A stretch of 64,000 bases of DNA from Chitinophagaceae bacterium (GCA_016699815.1 CP065012.1:2829001-2893000); one strand, 5' to 3'. Positions 8,781 through 18,553 are shown, counted from the first letter of the stretch. A program made the numbers and translations. The notes: generated by a model not told the origin, from the letters alone.

Positions 8781-9430
8781 ATGAAGAAATTAGTTTTGAC
8801 TTTATTGACGATAATGGCAACCCTGCAATTATCGGCGCAGCCATTCATCAGCGATATTCAAAAATTTCGGCAGCAGGATAGTGTAAGCATGCCCGAAAAA
8901 ATCAAATCCTTTTCATAGGCAGTTCTTCATTTACCCTGTGGAAAGATGTACAAGATTATTTTCCCCGCTATTCCATTTTAAACAGGGCATTTGGTGGCGC
9001 CACACTCAACAACCTTATTTATTATGTAAAAGATATTGTTTATCCCTATCAGCCTGGGCAAATTGTAATTTATTGCGGCGAGAACGACTTTGCCGAAAAC
9101 GATAGCCTTTACCCATCGCAGGTTGCAAAAAGATTTGAGCTTTTATTCATTATCGTTCGCAAAAAATATCCAAAAATTCCAATAGTATATGTAAGCATGA
9201 AACCCAGCCCGGCAAGGATAAAACTTATGCCTAAGTTTAAAGTTGCCAATATTATGATTAGGGCTTTTTTAAGAGATAAGCACAATACGGCTTATGTAGA
9301 TGTGTATCATGCCATGTTAAACAAAGACGGATCGCCCAATGAGTCAATTTTTCTAAACGATAAATTGCACATGAACAAAAAAGGTTATGCTATATGGCAA
9401 CCGCTGATTTTGCAAAAATTAAAAAAATAA
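8781..9430 (+). pseudogene. SGNH/GDSL-type hydrolase, interrupted by a one-base frameshift
   Basis: The frame opened by ATG 8781 encodes a signal peptide (MKKLVLTLLTIMATLQLSAQ) and stops at 8916. The -1 frame carries on from 8903 with FIGSSSFTLW (block I Ser), CGENDF (block III) and LNDKLHMNKKGY (block V Asp/His) to the stop at 9428. Adding one A to the A6 run at 8896-8901 restores a single ~217-residue SGNH hydrolase, probably a sugar-ester esterase acting with the neighbouring glycosidases. The cause may be a sequencing error, a real mutation or slippage on the A tract; the rest of the protein shows no decay, which favours an error or slippage. Confidence 0.75.
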
Positions 9431-9500
9431 ATTTTCCGCTCTTTATAAGTAGATTTACTTTACAGATATTTTCAAATAAATAAATATGCTTTTTACAAAA

Positions 9501-11789
9501 ATGAAGAAAATAAATTTTCCGCTGCTTGCCGTATTGTTTTTAATGAATAATGGAGTATTGGCCCAGGGCAATAACCCATTACAAAAGATGAAGATTTTTA
9601 TTAATGGCCTTATGAAGAAAATGAATTTGGAAGAAAAAATTGGCCAGCTTAACCTTCCATCCGCAGGAGATATTACCACCGGCCAGGCCAAGAGTTCAAA
9701 CATTGCCCAAAAAATAAGAGAAGGGAAAGTGGGCGGATTGTTTAATGTAAAATCGGTTGCAAAAATAAAAGAAATACAACGTGTGGCAGTGGAGGAAAGC
9801 CGTTTAAAAATACCGTTGATGTTCGGCATGGATGTTATACATGGTTACGAAACGGTGTTTCCAATTCCGTTGGGCCTATCCTGCACCTGGGATTTGCAGG
9901 CTATTGAACTAAGTGCAAGAATTGCTGCAATTGAAGCCAGTGCAGATGGCATTAACTGGACCTTTAGCCCAATGGTAGATATTGCCCGTGACCCACGCTG
10001 GGGTCGCATTGCAGAAGGCTCCGGTGAAGATCCTTATTTAGGTGCACAAATTGCCAAAGCAATGGTGAAAGGTTACCAGGGAGATTTTTCAGGCAACAGC
10101 AACATCATGGCCTGCGTAAAACACTTTGCTTTATATGGCGCTGCCGAAGCCGGCAGAGATTACAACACTACCGATATGAGCCGTGTGAAAATGTTTAACG
10201 AATATTTTCCGCCTTACAAAGCTGCAGTAGATGCAGGAGTAGGTACTGTAATGGCTTCTTTTAATGAAGTGGATGGCATTCCGGCTACTGCAAATAAATA
10301 TTTAATGACCGATGTATTGCGAAAGCTCTGGGGCTTTAAAGGGTTTGTGGTAACAGATTATACCGGTATTAATGAAATGATTGATCATGGCATGGGCAAC
10401 CTGCAACAGGTATCAGCTCTGGCTTTAAAATCAGGAATAGATATGGATATGGTGGGAGAGGGTTTTTTAACAACGATTGCCCAATCTTTAAAAGAAGGAA
10501 AAATTACTTTGACACAAATTGATAATGCCTGCAGGCATATTTTAGAAGCAAAATATATTTTAGGTTTATTTGAAAGCCCGTATAAGTATTGTAACGAACA
10601 AAGGGCAAAAACAGAAATTTTTACAGCATCGCACCGTAAGGTTGCCCGGGAAATTGCTGCTCAAAGTTTTGTTTTATTAAAAAACCAGGATGATCTTTTG
10701 CCTTTGAAAAAAGGTGGAACAATCGCTGTAATTGGGCCTCTGGCCGATAATAAAAAAAATATGCCGGGTACCTGGAGTGTGGCAGCAAATTTTGATAATT
10801 CAATTTCGGTATTAGCAGGTATTAAAGAAGTTGCCGGGGCAGAAGCCAATGTGCTTTACGCCAAAGGCTCTTTTTTAGACGATGACAGCCTTTATGAACA
10901 ACGTGCCGGTATGTTTGGCAAAGATTTTCCCCGATCTGGAAAAACAAAACAACAACTGCTAGATGAAGCGCTTGCCGTAGCTGCACAGGCCGATGTAATT
11001 ATTGCCGCCGTTGGCGAAAGCGCCGAAATGAGCGGTGAAAGTAGTAGCCGAACAAATATTGATATTCCACAAGCCCAAAAAGATTTGTTGGGAGCATTAT
11101 TAAAAACAGGCAAGCCGGTTATTATGGTAATGTTTGCCGGCCGGCCTTTAACCATTAAATGGGAAAGTGAAAATTTACCGGTTATTTTAAATGTATGGTT
11201 TGGCGGCAGCGAAGCCGGGTATGCTATAGCTGATGTAATATTTGGCGATGTAAACCCATCGGGTAAACTCACAAGTACTTTTCCGCAAAATATTGGGCAG
11301 GTACCTATTTACTATGCCCATAAAAATACCGGCCGCCCGTTGCCCGAAGGTAAATGGTTCGAAAAATTTCGTAGTAATTATTTGGATGTAAGCAATGATC
11401 CTTTATATCCTTTTGGATATGGATTAAGCTATACTCAATTTTCTTATTCTGATATAAAATTAAGCAGCAGTAAAATGGCTAAAGGCGGGAGTATTATTGC
11501 ATCGGTAACCGTTACCAATACCGGGATGATGGAAGGAAAAGAAGTGGTGCAACTTTACTTAAGGGATATAGTGGGCAGTATTTCCAGGCCGGTAAAAGAA
11601 TTAAAAGGTTTTCAAAAAATAAACTTAAAACCCGGCGAAAGTAAAGAGGTAATCTTTAAAATTACCGAAGAAGAACTGAAGTTTTACAACAGCGACCTTC
11701 AGTATGTTTCCGAGCCCGGAGATTTTAAAGTGTTTATTGGCAGCAATAGCCGTGATGTTAAAGAAAATAGTTTTGAATTGACCAATTAA
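9501..11789 (+). CDS. bglX: Periplasmic GH3 beta-glucosidase
   Basis: 762 residues, exo-acting beta-glucosidase releasing glucose from oligosaccharide ends. Signal peptide MKKINFPLLAVLFLM...VLAQ fits a start at 9501; an ATG at 9486 would add five residues ahead of it. The N-terminal TIM barrel shows MFGMDVIHGYETVFP, DPRWGRIAEG and KHFALYGAAEAGRDYN; the nucleophile Asp lies in GFVVTDYTG (about residue 286). The alpha/beta sandwich follows (AAVGESAEMSGESSSR), then a C-terminal Fn3-like domain from about residue 660. Family architecture and length match BglX. As the last gene of the block it would convert GH144 products (beta-1,2-gluco-oligosaccharides) to glucose; the linkage is inferred from neighbours. 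Confidence 0.9.
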   Translation: MKKINFPLLAVLFLMNNGVLAQGNNPLQKMKIFINGLMKKMNLEEKIGQLNLPSAGDITTGQAKSSNIAQKIREGKVGGLFNVKSVAKIKEIQRVAVEESRLKIPLMFGMDVIHGYETVFPIPLGLSCTWDLQAIELSARIAAIEASADGINWTFSPMVDIARDPRWGRIAEGSGEDPYLGAQIAKAMVKGYQGDFSGNSNIMACVKHFALYGAAEAGRDYNTTDMSRVKMFNEYFPPYKAAVDAGVGTVMASFNEVDGIPATANKYLMTDVLRKLWGFKGFVVTDYTGINEMIDHGMGNLQQVSALALKSGIDMDMVGEGFLTTIAQSLKEGKITLTQIDNACRHILEAKYILGLFESPYKYCNEQRAKTEIFTASHRKVAREIAAQSFVLLKNQDDLLPLKKGGTIAVIGPLADNKKNMPGTWSVAANFDNSISVLAGIKEVAGAEANVLYAKGSFLDDDSLYEQRAGMFGKDFPRSGKTKQQLLDEALAVAAQADVIIAAVGESAEMSGESSSRTNIDIPQAQKDLLGALLKTGKPVIMVMFAGRPLTIKWESENLPVILNVWFGGSEAGYAIADVIFGDVNPSGKLTSTFPQNIGQVPIYYAHKNTGRPLPEGKWFEKFRSNYLDVSNDPLYPFGYGLSYTQFSYSDIKLSSSKMAKGGSIIASVTVTNTGMMEGKEVVQLYLRDIVGSISRPVKELKGFQKINLKPGESKEVIFKITEEELKFYNSDLQYVSEPGDFKVFIGSNSRDVKENSFELTN

Positions 11790-11836
11790 AATTAGCAATT
11801 ACTTAAAAAGTAATTTATAGGGTATAAAAATAAAAT

Positions 11837-11858
11837 AGTTACCTGCTTCCAGGTAACT
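11837..11858 (-). terminator. Intrinsic terminator for the 11886-12401 gene
   Basis: A perfect 9-bp stem (AGTTACCTG / CAGGTAACT, 4-base loop), followed on the minus strand by ATTTTATTTTT. It may also help end the GH3 transcript from the other side, although the plus-strand U tract is weak. Confidence 0.65.
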
Positions 11859-11885
11859 AAATATAATAATGATTTCTTTTTTTAA

Positions 11886-12401
11886 CTAAGCTGCTTTTAC
11901 TGCAATTTTAAAGGCAAGGCTCATGTAACGGAAGCTGTCCGTATTACCATTGTCTTCAAATTTCCATTCCCTTCCTTCGCTTAATGGGGGATTTTTTGCG
12001 CTTCCTACGGCTTCTGCAATCCCAATAAATGAGTTATGAGAGGCCAGTTTAAAGCCATAAAACTTTCCTTTACTCAATTGCAAATTGGGAATGTTGAAGC
12101 GTATCCATTTGCCGCAATCTGATTGGCTTATAGATACTTTGGCGCTGCCTAATTGTTCGCCCCATTTACGGGTGTCGGCATCGTAATCGTGGATAGTGAG
12201 CAAAACTTCAGCAGGTTGGTTTACAAATGTGGGAAGTACTTCAATCCCTTCGAGGCTGCCGCCACTGTTGGCTAAAAAAGTTTGTCCTTTACTGATTTCT
12301 TTTTTGTTCCCGGGGTAGCAACCAATCCAGCTAGTGGTGTTGTTTTCGGTTTGCTCTTTTGCATGAGAAGTGTGCATAGCTTGAACTTTACCTGTATTCA
12401 T
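11886..12401 (-). CDS. Hypothetical protein, probable beta-sandwich
   Basis: 171 residues, family not recognised. No signal peptide or membrane segment is visible. The central part alternates short hydrophobic strands and turns (GQTFLANSGGSLEGIEVLP, AEVLLTIHDYD, WIRFNIPNLQL, KGKFYGFKLASH), suggesting a jelly-roll fold like carbohydrate-binding or receptor-tip domains. Cys28 and Cys96 are the only cysteines. It is a single gene with its own terminator, convergent with the GH3 gene and co-directional with the mutase gene upstream, with a ~130-base gap. Function unknown. Confidence 0.65.
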   Translation of the reverse strand: MNTGKVQAMHTSHAKEQTENNTTSWIGCYPGNKKEISKGQTFLANSGGSLEGIEVLPTFVNQPAEVLLTIHDYDADTRKWGEQLGSAKVSISQSDCGKWIRFNIPNLQLSKGKFYGFKLASHNSFIGIAEAVGSAKNPPLSEGREWKFEDNGNTDSFRYMSLAFKIAVKAA

Positions 12402-12532
12402 TTTAGGTATATTTTTAGGTTTAACAATAAAAATTAACAGGTAGAATTCACATCAGTTCCCTAAAGTTAACTTTAAAAAATACTTATTATTGTGAAAACA
12501 ATGTTATTGTTTTCTATAAAGTTTCAAAAGAA

Positions 12533-14095
12533 TTATTTATATTCTCCAAAAACACTACGCAGGATATTGGCAACTTCTCCAAGCGTACAATAATTTTCAA
12601 CGGCGCTTATGACTGCAGGCATAAGATTGCGGTTACTTTGGGCGCATTCCTTAATTTGGGCCAGGCAACCTGCTGCTTTTGTATTGTCTCTTTTTTGAAT
12701 TAGGTTTTCCAGTTTTAGGGTTTGGATTTTTTGTATGCTACTGTCTATTTTAAAAAGCGGCGCCTGGTGCGTTTCCTCCAATTGAAATTTATTTACCCCA
12801 ACAATTATTTGTTCACCGTTTTCAACTTTAGTTTGATAGCTATATGCGCTTGCGGCTATTTCGTTCTGTATAAAACCTTGTTCAATGGCGCTTACGCTTC
12901 CGCCCAATATATCAATTTTATTTATGAGTTGCCATGCGGCTTTTTCCACTTCACTGGTGAGTGATTCTATAAAATAACTTCCGGCAAGGGGATCAACCGT
13001 ATCGGGAGCGCCACTTTCAAATGCCACAATTTGTTGGGTACGCAGCGCAATTGTAGCGGCTTCTTCGGTGGGCAGGCTTAGGGCTTCATCGTAGCCATTG
13101 GTGTGCAATGATTGTGTGCCGCCTAATACGGCAGACAAGGTTTGCAAGGTAACACGGCTTATGTTATTGAGTGGTTGCTGTGCTGTTAAGGTGCTTCCGC
13201 CGGTTTGGGTATGAAAGCGCAACATCATGGCTTTTTCATCGGTAGCGCCAAGCTCTTTCATAATTTTGGCCCACATTTTTCTTGCTGCCCTAAATTTGGC
13301 CACTTCTTCAAATAAATTATTATGGGCATTAAAAAAGAACGATAGCCTTTTGCCAAAAACATTTATGTCGAGCCCTTTTTCCTGCGCTGCTTTTACGTAG
13401 GCTTTGCCATTGCTTAAGGTAAAAGCTATTTCCTGCACGGCGGTGCTGCCTGCTTCCCTTATATGGTATCCCGATATGGAAATGCTGTTCCACTTAGGCA
13501 GGTTTTCACTGCACCATTCAAATATATCGGTGATGATCCTCATAGATGGTTTAGGCGGATAAATATAAGTTCCCCTGGCAGCGTATTCTTTTAAAATATC
13601 GTTTTGAATGGTTCCTGAAATTTTATTTAAATCTGCCCCTTGCTTTTTGGCTAAGGCAACATAAAACGCCAGTAAAATAAAGCCTGTGGCATTTATGGTC
13701 ATTGAGGTAGAAACATTTTCCAGGTTGATGCCTTTAAACAGCCGCTCCATATCTTCAATGCTATTTATAGAAACACCCACCTTGCCTACTTCTCCATCGG
13801 CCAGTGGATGGTTGCAATCATAACCAATTTGTGTGGGCAGATCAAAGGCTACACTTAAGCCACTTACGCCCTGGCCCAGCAGGTAATGATAGCGCTTATT
13901 GCTTTCTTCGGCGGTAGAAAACCCGGCATATTGCCGCATGGTCCACAGTTTTCCCCTGTACATTGATGATTGCACACCACGGGTAAACGGAAATTTTCCT
14001 GGAAGCGATTGGTCAGCAATTTCATCTGCATCTTGCCTGCTGTACAATTCTTTTATTTCAATATCTGAAGAAGTGCTGATTTTTTTGCTGTGCAT
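12533..14095 (-). CDS. Adenosylcobalamin-dependent acyl-CoA mutase, large (catalytic) subunit, methylmalonyl-CoA mutase type
   Basis: 520 residues comprising only the TIM-barrel substrate domain; the B12-binding domain is encoded separately at 35603-36016. It catalyses radical carbon-skeleton rearrangement of an acyl-CoA, probably methylmalonyl-CoA/succinyl-CoA. Conserved stretches include [51 protein letters not shown] and [18 protein letters not shown]. Tyr56 and Arg186 correspond to the residue pair that marks methylmalonyl-CoA mutases (Phe/Gln in isobutyryl-CoA mutases), a comparison made from memory. It lies 10 bases after the small membrane-protein gene, so probably in one operon driven from 14645-14652. 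Other acyl-CoA substrates remain possible. Confidence 0.88.
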   Translation of the reverse strand: MHSKKISTSSDIEIKELYSRQDADEIADQSLPGKFPFTRGVQSSMYRGKLWTMRQYAGFSTAEESNKRYHYLLGQGVSGLSVAFDLPTQIGYDCNHPLADGEVGKVGVSINSIEDMERLFKGINLENVSTSMTINATGFILLAFYVALAKKQGADLNKISGTIQNDILKEYAARGTYIYPPKPSMRIITDIFEWCSENLPKWNSISISGYHIREAGSTAVQEIAFTLSNGKAYVKAAQEKGLDINVFGKRLSFFFNAHNNLFEEVAKFRAARKMWAKIMKELGATDEKAMMLRFHTQTGGSTLTAQQPLNNISRVTLQTLSAVLGGTQSLHTNGYDEALSLPTEEAATIALRTQQIVAFESGAPDTVDPLAGSYFIESLTSEVEKAAWQLINKIDILGGSVSAIEQGFIQNEIAASAYSYQTKVENGEQIIVGVNKFQLEETHQAPLFKIDSSIQKIQTLKLENLIQKRDNTKAAGCLAQIKECAQSNRNLMPAVISAVENYCTLGEVANILRSVFGEYK

Positions 14096-14105
14096 GGTAA
14101 AGGGT

Positions 14106-14627
14106 TTAATCCGTTAATTTTTGGGCTTCAAACCTCAGGGCATCTATTACAATATTATTTAACTGGGCATTTTCCTGTAAGCTGTATTCAATAATTCTTT
14201 TGCTTAAATCCATAGCTGTAGCATTGTGTGGGAGTGGTGCTGCAAGTTGGTTGATGATGTAAATATTCTGGTCTTTAAGCCTGGTTACAGCGCCCCAAAT
14301 TTCGGGGTTTACATAAATCTGTTGCGTGGCATTATACTCATGTTCACTTTTTATGGTTTCTACAAGGGTTTGTTGCATTAATGTAGCGCTCATATTGCTA
14401 TTATGGGAACGGTTAACGAGATTTTGCAGGCCAATCCTTTCGGCAAATAAAGTGAGCCTTTCCAGCGCCTGCAGTTTTAAACGTGTACCTTCATCGTTGA
14501 TCTCCATTTTTTCGCTTATTTTTTCCTTTAATTTCCTGATTTCTATAAATAATAATATTTGAATAATTATCATAATTACAAACCCAATAAGGTTATAGGA
14601 ATCGAAAAAAGATTGCAGTAAATGCAT
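14106..14627 (-). CDS. Membrane-anchored conserved hypothetical protein
   Basis: 173 residues. One N-terminal membrane helix (about residues 12-30, [18 protein letters not shown]) followed by a charged, helical cytosolic part ([15 protein letters not shown]) and a conserved-looking region ([44 protein letters not shown]). I believe it belongs to a Bacteroidota-restricted family of unknown function that commonly precedes mutase genes, but cannot verify this. The mutase large subunit starts 10 bases downstream, indicating co-transcription and perhaps a supporting role. Confidence 0.7.
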   Translation of the reverse strand: MHLLQSFFDSYNLIGFVIMIIIQILLFIEIRKLKEKISEKMEINDEGTRLKLQALERLTLFAERIGLQNLVNRSHNSNMSATLMQQTLVETIKSEHEYNATQQIYVNPEIWGAVTRLKDQNIYIINQLAAPLPHNATAMDLSKRIIEYSLQENAQLNNIVIDALRFEAQKLTD

Positions 14628-14644
14628 TTAAAAAATTTAGGCTA

Positions 14645-14652
14645 CAAAAATA
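14645..14652 (-). promoter_or_regulatory. -7 promoter element for the hypothetical-mutase operon
   Basis: TATTTTTG on the minus strand matches TAnnTTTG and ends 17 bases before the ATG at 14627. No clear -33 box. Confidence 0.5.
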
Positions 14653-14717
14653 ACCATCCTAAAGTATAAATTTCTTATTTAGCAAACTTTAGCTTGCAGG
14701 TTGCCTCTTTTTAAATG

Positions 14718-14725
14718 TAATTTTG
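14718..14725 (+). promoter_or_regulatory. -7 promoter element for the iscA-like gene
   Basis: TAATTTTG matches TAnnTTTG, with TTG at 14694-14696 as a possible -33 box (21-base spacer). It overlaps the upstream ATG at 14723, so translation must start at 14744. Confidence 0.55.
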
Positions 14726-14743
14726 TGGTATAAATGCATATTT

Positions 14744-15088
14744 ATGAGTATTTCTATTGAAACACCGGTGAAATTTACCCAGGGTGCCATTACAGAAGCC
14801 AAACGGTTAATGAATGAACCAGGATTTGACGTAGAAAAAAAACTTCGCCTTGGCGTAAAAGGCGGTGGATGCAGTGGCATGACTTACCTGCTGAGTTTTG
14901 AAAAACCTGCATCTAACGATAGCCATTTTGATATTGAAGGCCTGCCTTGCATTATGGATAAAAGCCACAGTATTTATCTTATAGGTATGGAAATTGATTT
15001 TCAGGATGGATTGAATTCCCGTGGTTTTACATTTAACAATCCCAATGCCAGCAGTACTTGTGGTTGCGGAACCAGTTTTGCAGTGTAA
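14744..15088 (+). CDS. Iron-sulfur cluster assembly protein, IscA/SufA/ErpA family
   Basis: 114 residues from ATG 14744 (MSISIETPVKFTQGAI). A-type carrier that holds and passes on Fe-S clusters in the cytosol. The three conserved cysteines are present: one in GGGCSGM (about residue 43) and two in STCGCGTSF near the C-terminus. Length and motif spacing are normal. The longer frame from 14723 is rejected because it begins inside the predicted -7 box. It stands alone, not in a suf operon, and converges with the small lipoprotein gene, only 2 bases separating the stop codons. Which apo-protein it serves cannot be read from sequence. Confidence 0.9.
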   Translation: MSISIETPVKFTQGAITEAKRLMNEPGFDVEKKLRLGVKGGGCSGMTYLLSFEKPASNDSHFDIEGLPCIMDKSHSIYLIGMEIDFQDGLNSRGFTFNNPNASSTCGCGTSFAV

Positions 15089-15090
15089 AT

Positions 15091-15390
15091 TTATAGAGGC
15101 TTAAATTCAGGGTTGCCGTACATTTTTTTATTGAAGAGGTAATATTTCCCGTTTTTATAATTTTTCCAATAACGCTTCCCTTCCAGGTCGTAATAAAGCC
15201 GCCCATCTGCAGATTTTTTTGCCACTTGATCATTTACCGAAATTATTTTTGGGACAGGTGTAGCAATTTTTTTTGCAATGGGTGCAGTGCTACCTGTTTT
15301 TTCTGAGTTTGATGGTGTGATTTTTTTACTGCAACCAATTAGAATAACTAAAAATAAAAAGAAGAAAAAACGAGTATTGCGGATATGCAT
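15091..15390 (-). CDS. Small hypothetical lipoprotein
   Basis: 99 residues. Signal peptide with a strongly hydrophobic, Phe-rich core and lipobox LIGC (Cys20), so probably membrane-anchored. The mature part has a Lys/Pro/Ser-rich linker and a C-terminal aromatic stretch (GRLYYDLEGKRYWKNYKNGKYYLF) of a kind seen in small Bacteroidota envelope proteins. Family not recognised. It ends 2 bases from the iscA-like stop codon. Confidence 0.6.
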   Translation of the reverse strand: MHIRNTRFFFFLFLVILIGCSKKITPSNSEKTGSTAPIAKKIATPVPKIISVNDQVAKKSADGRLYYDLEGKRYWKNYKNGKYYLFNKKMYGNPEFKPL

Positions 15391-15431
15391 GGATATTGTT
15401 TTCCTAAATCCTGCAATAATGCTACCAAAAT

Positions 15432-16319
15432 TTATCTATCAAGCATTGCTGCCAGGGATAGGAGCTCTTCCATTTTATAATGATTGCGTTCATTATCAAA
15501 GCATTTTGCCAGTTCTTCCAGTAAATACTGAACAATTTTTTTGCTATTCATGGGTTTAAAGTAAGATACCGCAGGATGAACTGAGAGCTTATTAAAATAA
15601 TTTTCGATGTCTTTGTGCGAATACATTTGGCCGTTTACTGCGTCAATAAAAAATTTAATGTGTTCCGTGCCCTGGCTTTTGGCAGTGTAAGGGTCAGATG
15701 TATTGTCGAAGTATGCCAAAATAAACTGGCGGGGTAAATGAATTGCTTTCACCGGAATATCGAGTAATTCACAAAGAATGAGGTATAGGATACCATTGCC
15801 AATAGCATTTCCTTTTTTTGATTCCACAACTTTATTTAGTAAAAAAAGGTCGGCATTGTCATAGCTCAACTCTGTGCCTTTTTGCTTATAATAATTATAT
15901 AAAATACTGTTTACAACGTTTATTTTTTCTATGGAAGTAAGATAGCTGTTTAATTCCAGCCAGGTATTGCGGCGAATTTTCTCTATTTCCTGCAGGAGAG
16001 ATATGGCCTGCATTTCTGGATAATTATAACGGGCAACAATTAATGCGCCGTTAATAAGGCTGCCATCTTCATCTTTCCACTTAATAAACTCCTGGGTAAG
16101 GTCCCTAAAGTGTACACGGTGTATGAGCATTTCTATCCGCTCCTGCGTTTGCTCATCTTCTATTTTTTCCCAAAGCTGTTCCAGTTGCGGAATAATATCT
16201 TTTCCAAACGAAAGTATTTTTTCGCTTACGGTTCCATAAACGTATTCGTCGGGGTCGTCTATTAAACGAAAAAGCGCTGATATTTCTTTGTCCTGGCTCA
16301 AGAGATATTTATTTTTCAA
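15432..16319 (-). CDS. SirB1/transglutaminase-like family protein
   Basis: 295 residues without a signal peptide. The segment VVESKKGNAIGNGILYLILCELLDIPVKAIHLP is the hallmark block of SirB1-type transglutaminase-like proteins (Transglut_core2), here with Cys in ILCEL. PRQFILAYF and the later HIKFFIDAVNGQMYS continue the domain (about residues 100-240); a C-terminal helical tail follows. The family's role is unknown in most bacteria; enterobacterial SirB1 is only loosely linked to regulation. Separated by about 110 bases from coaE, so possibly but not certainly co-transcribed. Confidence 0.7.
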   Translation of the reverse strand: MKNKYLLSQDKEISALFRLIDDPDEYVYGTVSEKILSFGKDIIPQLEQLWEKIEDEQTQERIEMLIHRVHFRDLTQEFIKWKDEDGSLINGALIVARYNYPEMQAISLLQEIEKIRRNTWLELNSYLTSIEKINVVNSILYNYYKQKGTELSYDNADLFLLNKVVESKKGNAIGNGILYLILCELLDIPVKAIHLPRQFILAYFDNTSDPYTAKSQGTEHIKFFIDAVNGQMYSHKDIENYFNKLSVHPAVSYFKPMNSKKIVQYLLEELAKCFDNERNHYKMEELLSLAAMLDR

Positions 16320-16428
16320 TTACGACTTAAATATCGGGCAGAAGAAGGATTGTGCTTTGTTAAAATTATAAACATACGGGGATAACTGCAAGAAGAAGGG
16401 CAGGAAAAATTACAAGAAAAGAGAAAAA

Positions 16429-17022
16429 TTATTGTGAAGCGGCCTTTTTAAGTAAAACATTATGGAGTTCCAATACCTGTGGTATCAATAATTGTTGTTC
16501 GTCATTAAATATTATATAGTCGCATCGTTTCATTTTTTCATCTTCGGGCATTTGTTTATTCATGCGCTCTAGTACTTTTTTGGCAGGTATTTTATCTCTT
16601 TTCATTACCCTTGTAAGCCTTAATTTAAAAGGCGCCGATACGCCAATTACGGCATCCAGTTGTTTGTTGGACTCACTTTCAAAAAGAATTGCAGCTTCTT
16701 TTATAGTATAGTGTGTTTTTTGCTGCAGCATCCATTTTTCCGCATCGGCAATAGTGGCCGGGTGTACCAGGGAATTGAGCAAGGCCAATTTATTAGCATC
16801 GTTAAACACAATGCCCGAAAGTATTTTGCGGTTTAAAGTTCCCGACGCATATACTTCTTTTCCAAAATGATGAAGAATACTATTTTTTAAGGATTCATCT
16901 TCATTCATTAATTGCTTTGCCCTTTCATCGGCATAATACACGGGTACTGCAAGTAGTTCAAAAATTTTGGATACCGTGGTTTTACCAGCGCCAATACCCG
17001 ATGTGATACCAATTTTAAGCAA
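16429..17022 (-). CDS. coaE: Dephospho-CoA kinase
   Basis: 197 residues, normal for the family. Phosphorylates the 3'-hydroxyl of dephospho-CoA, the last step of coenzyme A synthesis, in the cytosol. The Walker A motif GITSGIGAGKTT starts at residue 5; YYADERAKQLM follows as in other CoaE proteins (substrate Asp), and RVMKRDKIPAKKVLERMNKQ is the lid region. It sits 44 bases after the SpmA/SpmB-like gene on the same strand; no functional tie is obvious. Confidence 0.93.
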   Translation of the reverse strand: MLKIGITSGIGAGKTTVSKIFELLAVPVYYADERAKQLMNEDESLKNSILHHFGKEVYASGTLNRKILSGIVFNDANKLALLNSLVHPATIADAEKWMLQQKTHYTIKEAAILFESESNKQLDAVIGVSAPFKLRLTRVMKRDKIPAKKVLERMNKQMPEDEKMKRCDYIIFNDEQQLLIPQVLELHNVLLKKAASQ

Positions 17023-17066
17023 GAGTTTATATTTTTAATAAAAAGAGTAACCTGCAAATTTAACGG

Positions 17067-18553
17067 TTACCCAAAGAATAAATAACACAATAAAATAGAG
17101 GCAATAATGCCTGCAAGATCGGCCAGCAACATTGCAGTAACTGCATAGCGGGTGTTTTTAATAGCAACCGACCCAAAGTACACGGCAATTACATAAAAAG
17201 TGGTATCTGAGGAACCCTGTAAAATACAAGCCAGCCTGCCTGCAAATGAATCGGCGCCAAAGGTTTTCATGGTATCAATCATCATTCCTCTTGCGCCGCT
17301 GCCGCTCATGGGTTTTATAAGTGCAGTAGGTAAGCCATCTATAAAGCGGGTGTCGGTTCCCATTGCAGCAAATAAAGATTTCATACCATTAATTACCACA
17401 TCAAAAACTCCGCTGGTGCGCAACATGCTTATGGCTACCAGCATGCCCACTATATAAGGAATTATTTTTATAGCGGTTTCAAACCCGCCTTTGGCGCCTT
17501 CGGCAAACGAATCGAACACATCAATTTTTTTATATACGCCACCAATTACAATAGCCACAAAAATAAAAAGGATGATGCCATTGCTCAATATAGAGGAAAA
17601 CCGCTGCGCCTCTGATGAATGCAGTTGATGCACATATATTACCAGCAAACCTATGAGTAGCGATAAGCCGCCTACCCACGTTAATATTACCGGTTGTACA
17701 AGATTTATTTTTTGTTTTAAGGAAACAATAATAAGCGCCGCCATTGTTGCAACAAAAGTGGCAATCATGCAGGGAATAAAAATATCGGTGGCATTTTGTG
17801 CACCCAGGCCGCTACGCCAGGCTATAATGGTTACGGGTATTAAAGTGAGGCCCGATGCATGTAAAGCCAGGAACATAATTTGTGCATTGGAGGCCACTGC
17901 TTTGTTTGGGTTCAACTCCTGCAGGCTTTCCATGGCTTTGAGCCCAAATGGCGTTGCCGCATTATCTAAATTTAAAAGGTTAGCCGAAAAATTCATCATC
18001 ATGTGCCCGGTTGCTGGGTGACCACTGGGCACGTCGGGAAATATTTTGGAGAAAAAGGCCCAATTAATCTCGATAAAAACCTTATTCCGCCTGCTTTTTC
18101 GGCTATATTTAAAAAACCCATAAATAGAGCAAGAATGCCAATAAGCGGAAAAATAATTTCCAGTACGGCATTTTTAGCCGTTTCAATAATGCCATCAACC
18201 TTGCGTACTAATTTTTTTTGTACTTCAAGGTAACTGTAAGTTTCCAGCGAAGGTTTTATGTTTTTGAAAAAAGTTACCGAATCAGCATGGCTGCCATCAT
18301 GAAGCAATACCGTGGCTTTGGTAATTTCGGAAGTTTTATAATAGCCGTATTCACTCAAAAAAATGCCATAATTGCTGTTGAGTTTTAAATTTTCCGGCGA
18401 ACCTATACCTGCATAAAATGTACTGTCGTATTTATCGGAAGATTTTCCGGAAACCATCCGGTTAAATATTTTATTATCACCGCCAATCATCTTAATGCTG
18501 GCAACAATAATGGCAATAATAACAAATGCGCTCCATATTCTGCTTAAAACCAT
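17067..18553 (-). pseudogene. SpmA-SpmB fusion (nucleoside-recognition/Gate-domain membrane protein), split by a frameshift
   Basis: Two overlapping frames (start to ~18052, and 18032 down to 17067) are the two parts of one ~495-residue membrane protein. The first frame runs through EIIFPLIGILALFMGF and FLSRLIGPF, then goes astray; the second begins with the expected continuation (VPSGHPATGHMMMNFSANLL). Adding one T on the coding strand in the five-base run at 18052-18056 joins them as GPFFSKIFPDVPSGH. The family (SpmA plus SpmB Gate domains) is a predicted transporter named from Bacillus sporulation but widespread in non-sporulating Bacteroidota. ATG 18553 (MVLSRIWSAF) is preferred to a TTG at 18562. 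Sequencing error or recent mutation are both possible. Confidence 0.8.

Noticed and set aside
8896..8901. Programmed -1 frameshift of the SGNH gene
   Set aside because: A6 could slip, but there is no stimulatory hairpin that I can see, and two other homopolymer indels in the window suggest a shared technical cause; kept only as a possibility.
17999..18233. Plus-strand reading frames antisense to the SpmA-SpmB gene
   Set aside because: Shadow frames; the minus-strand protein has clear homology on both sides of the frameshift.
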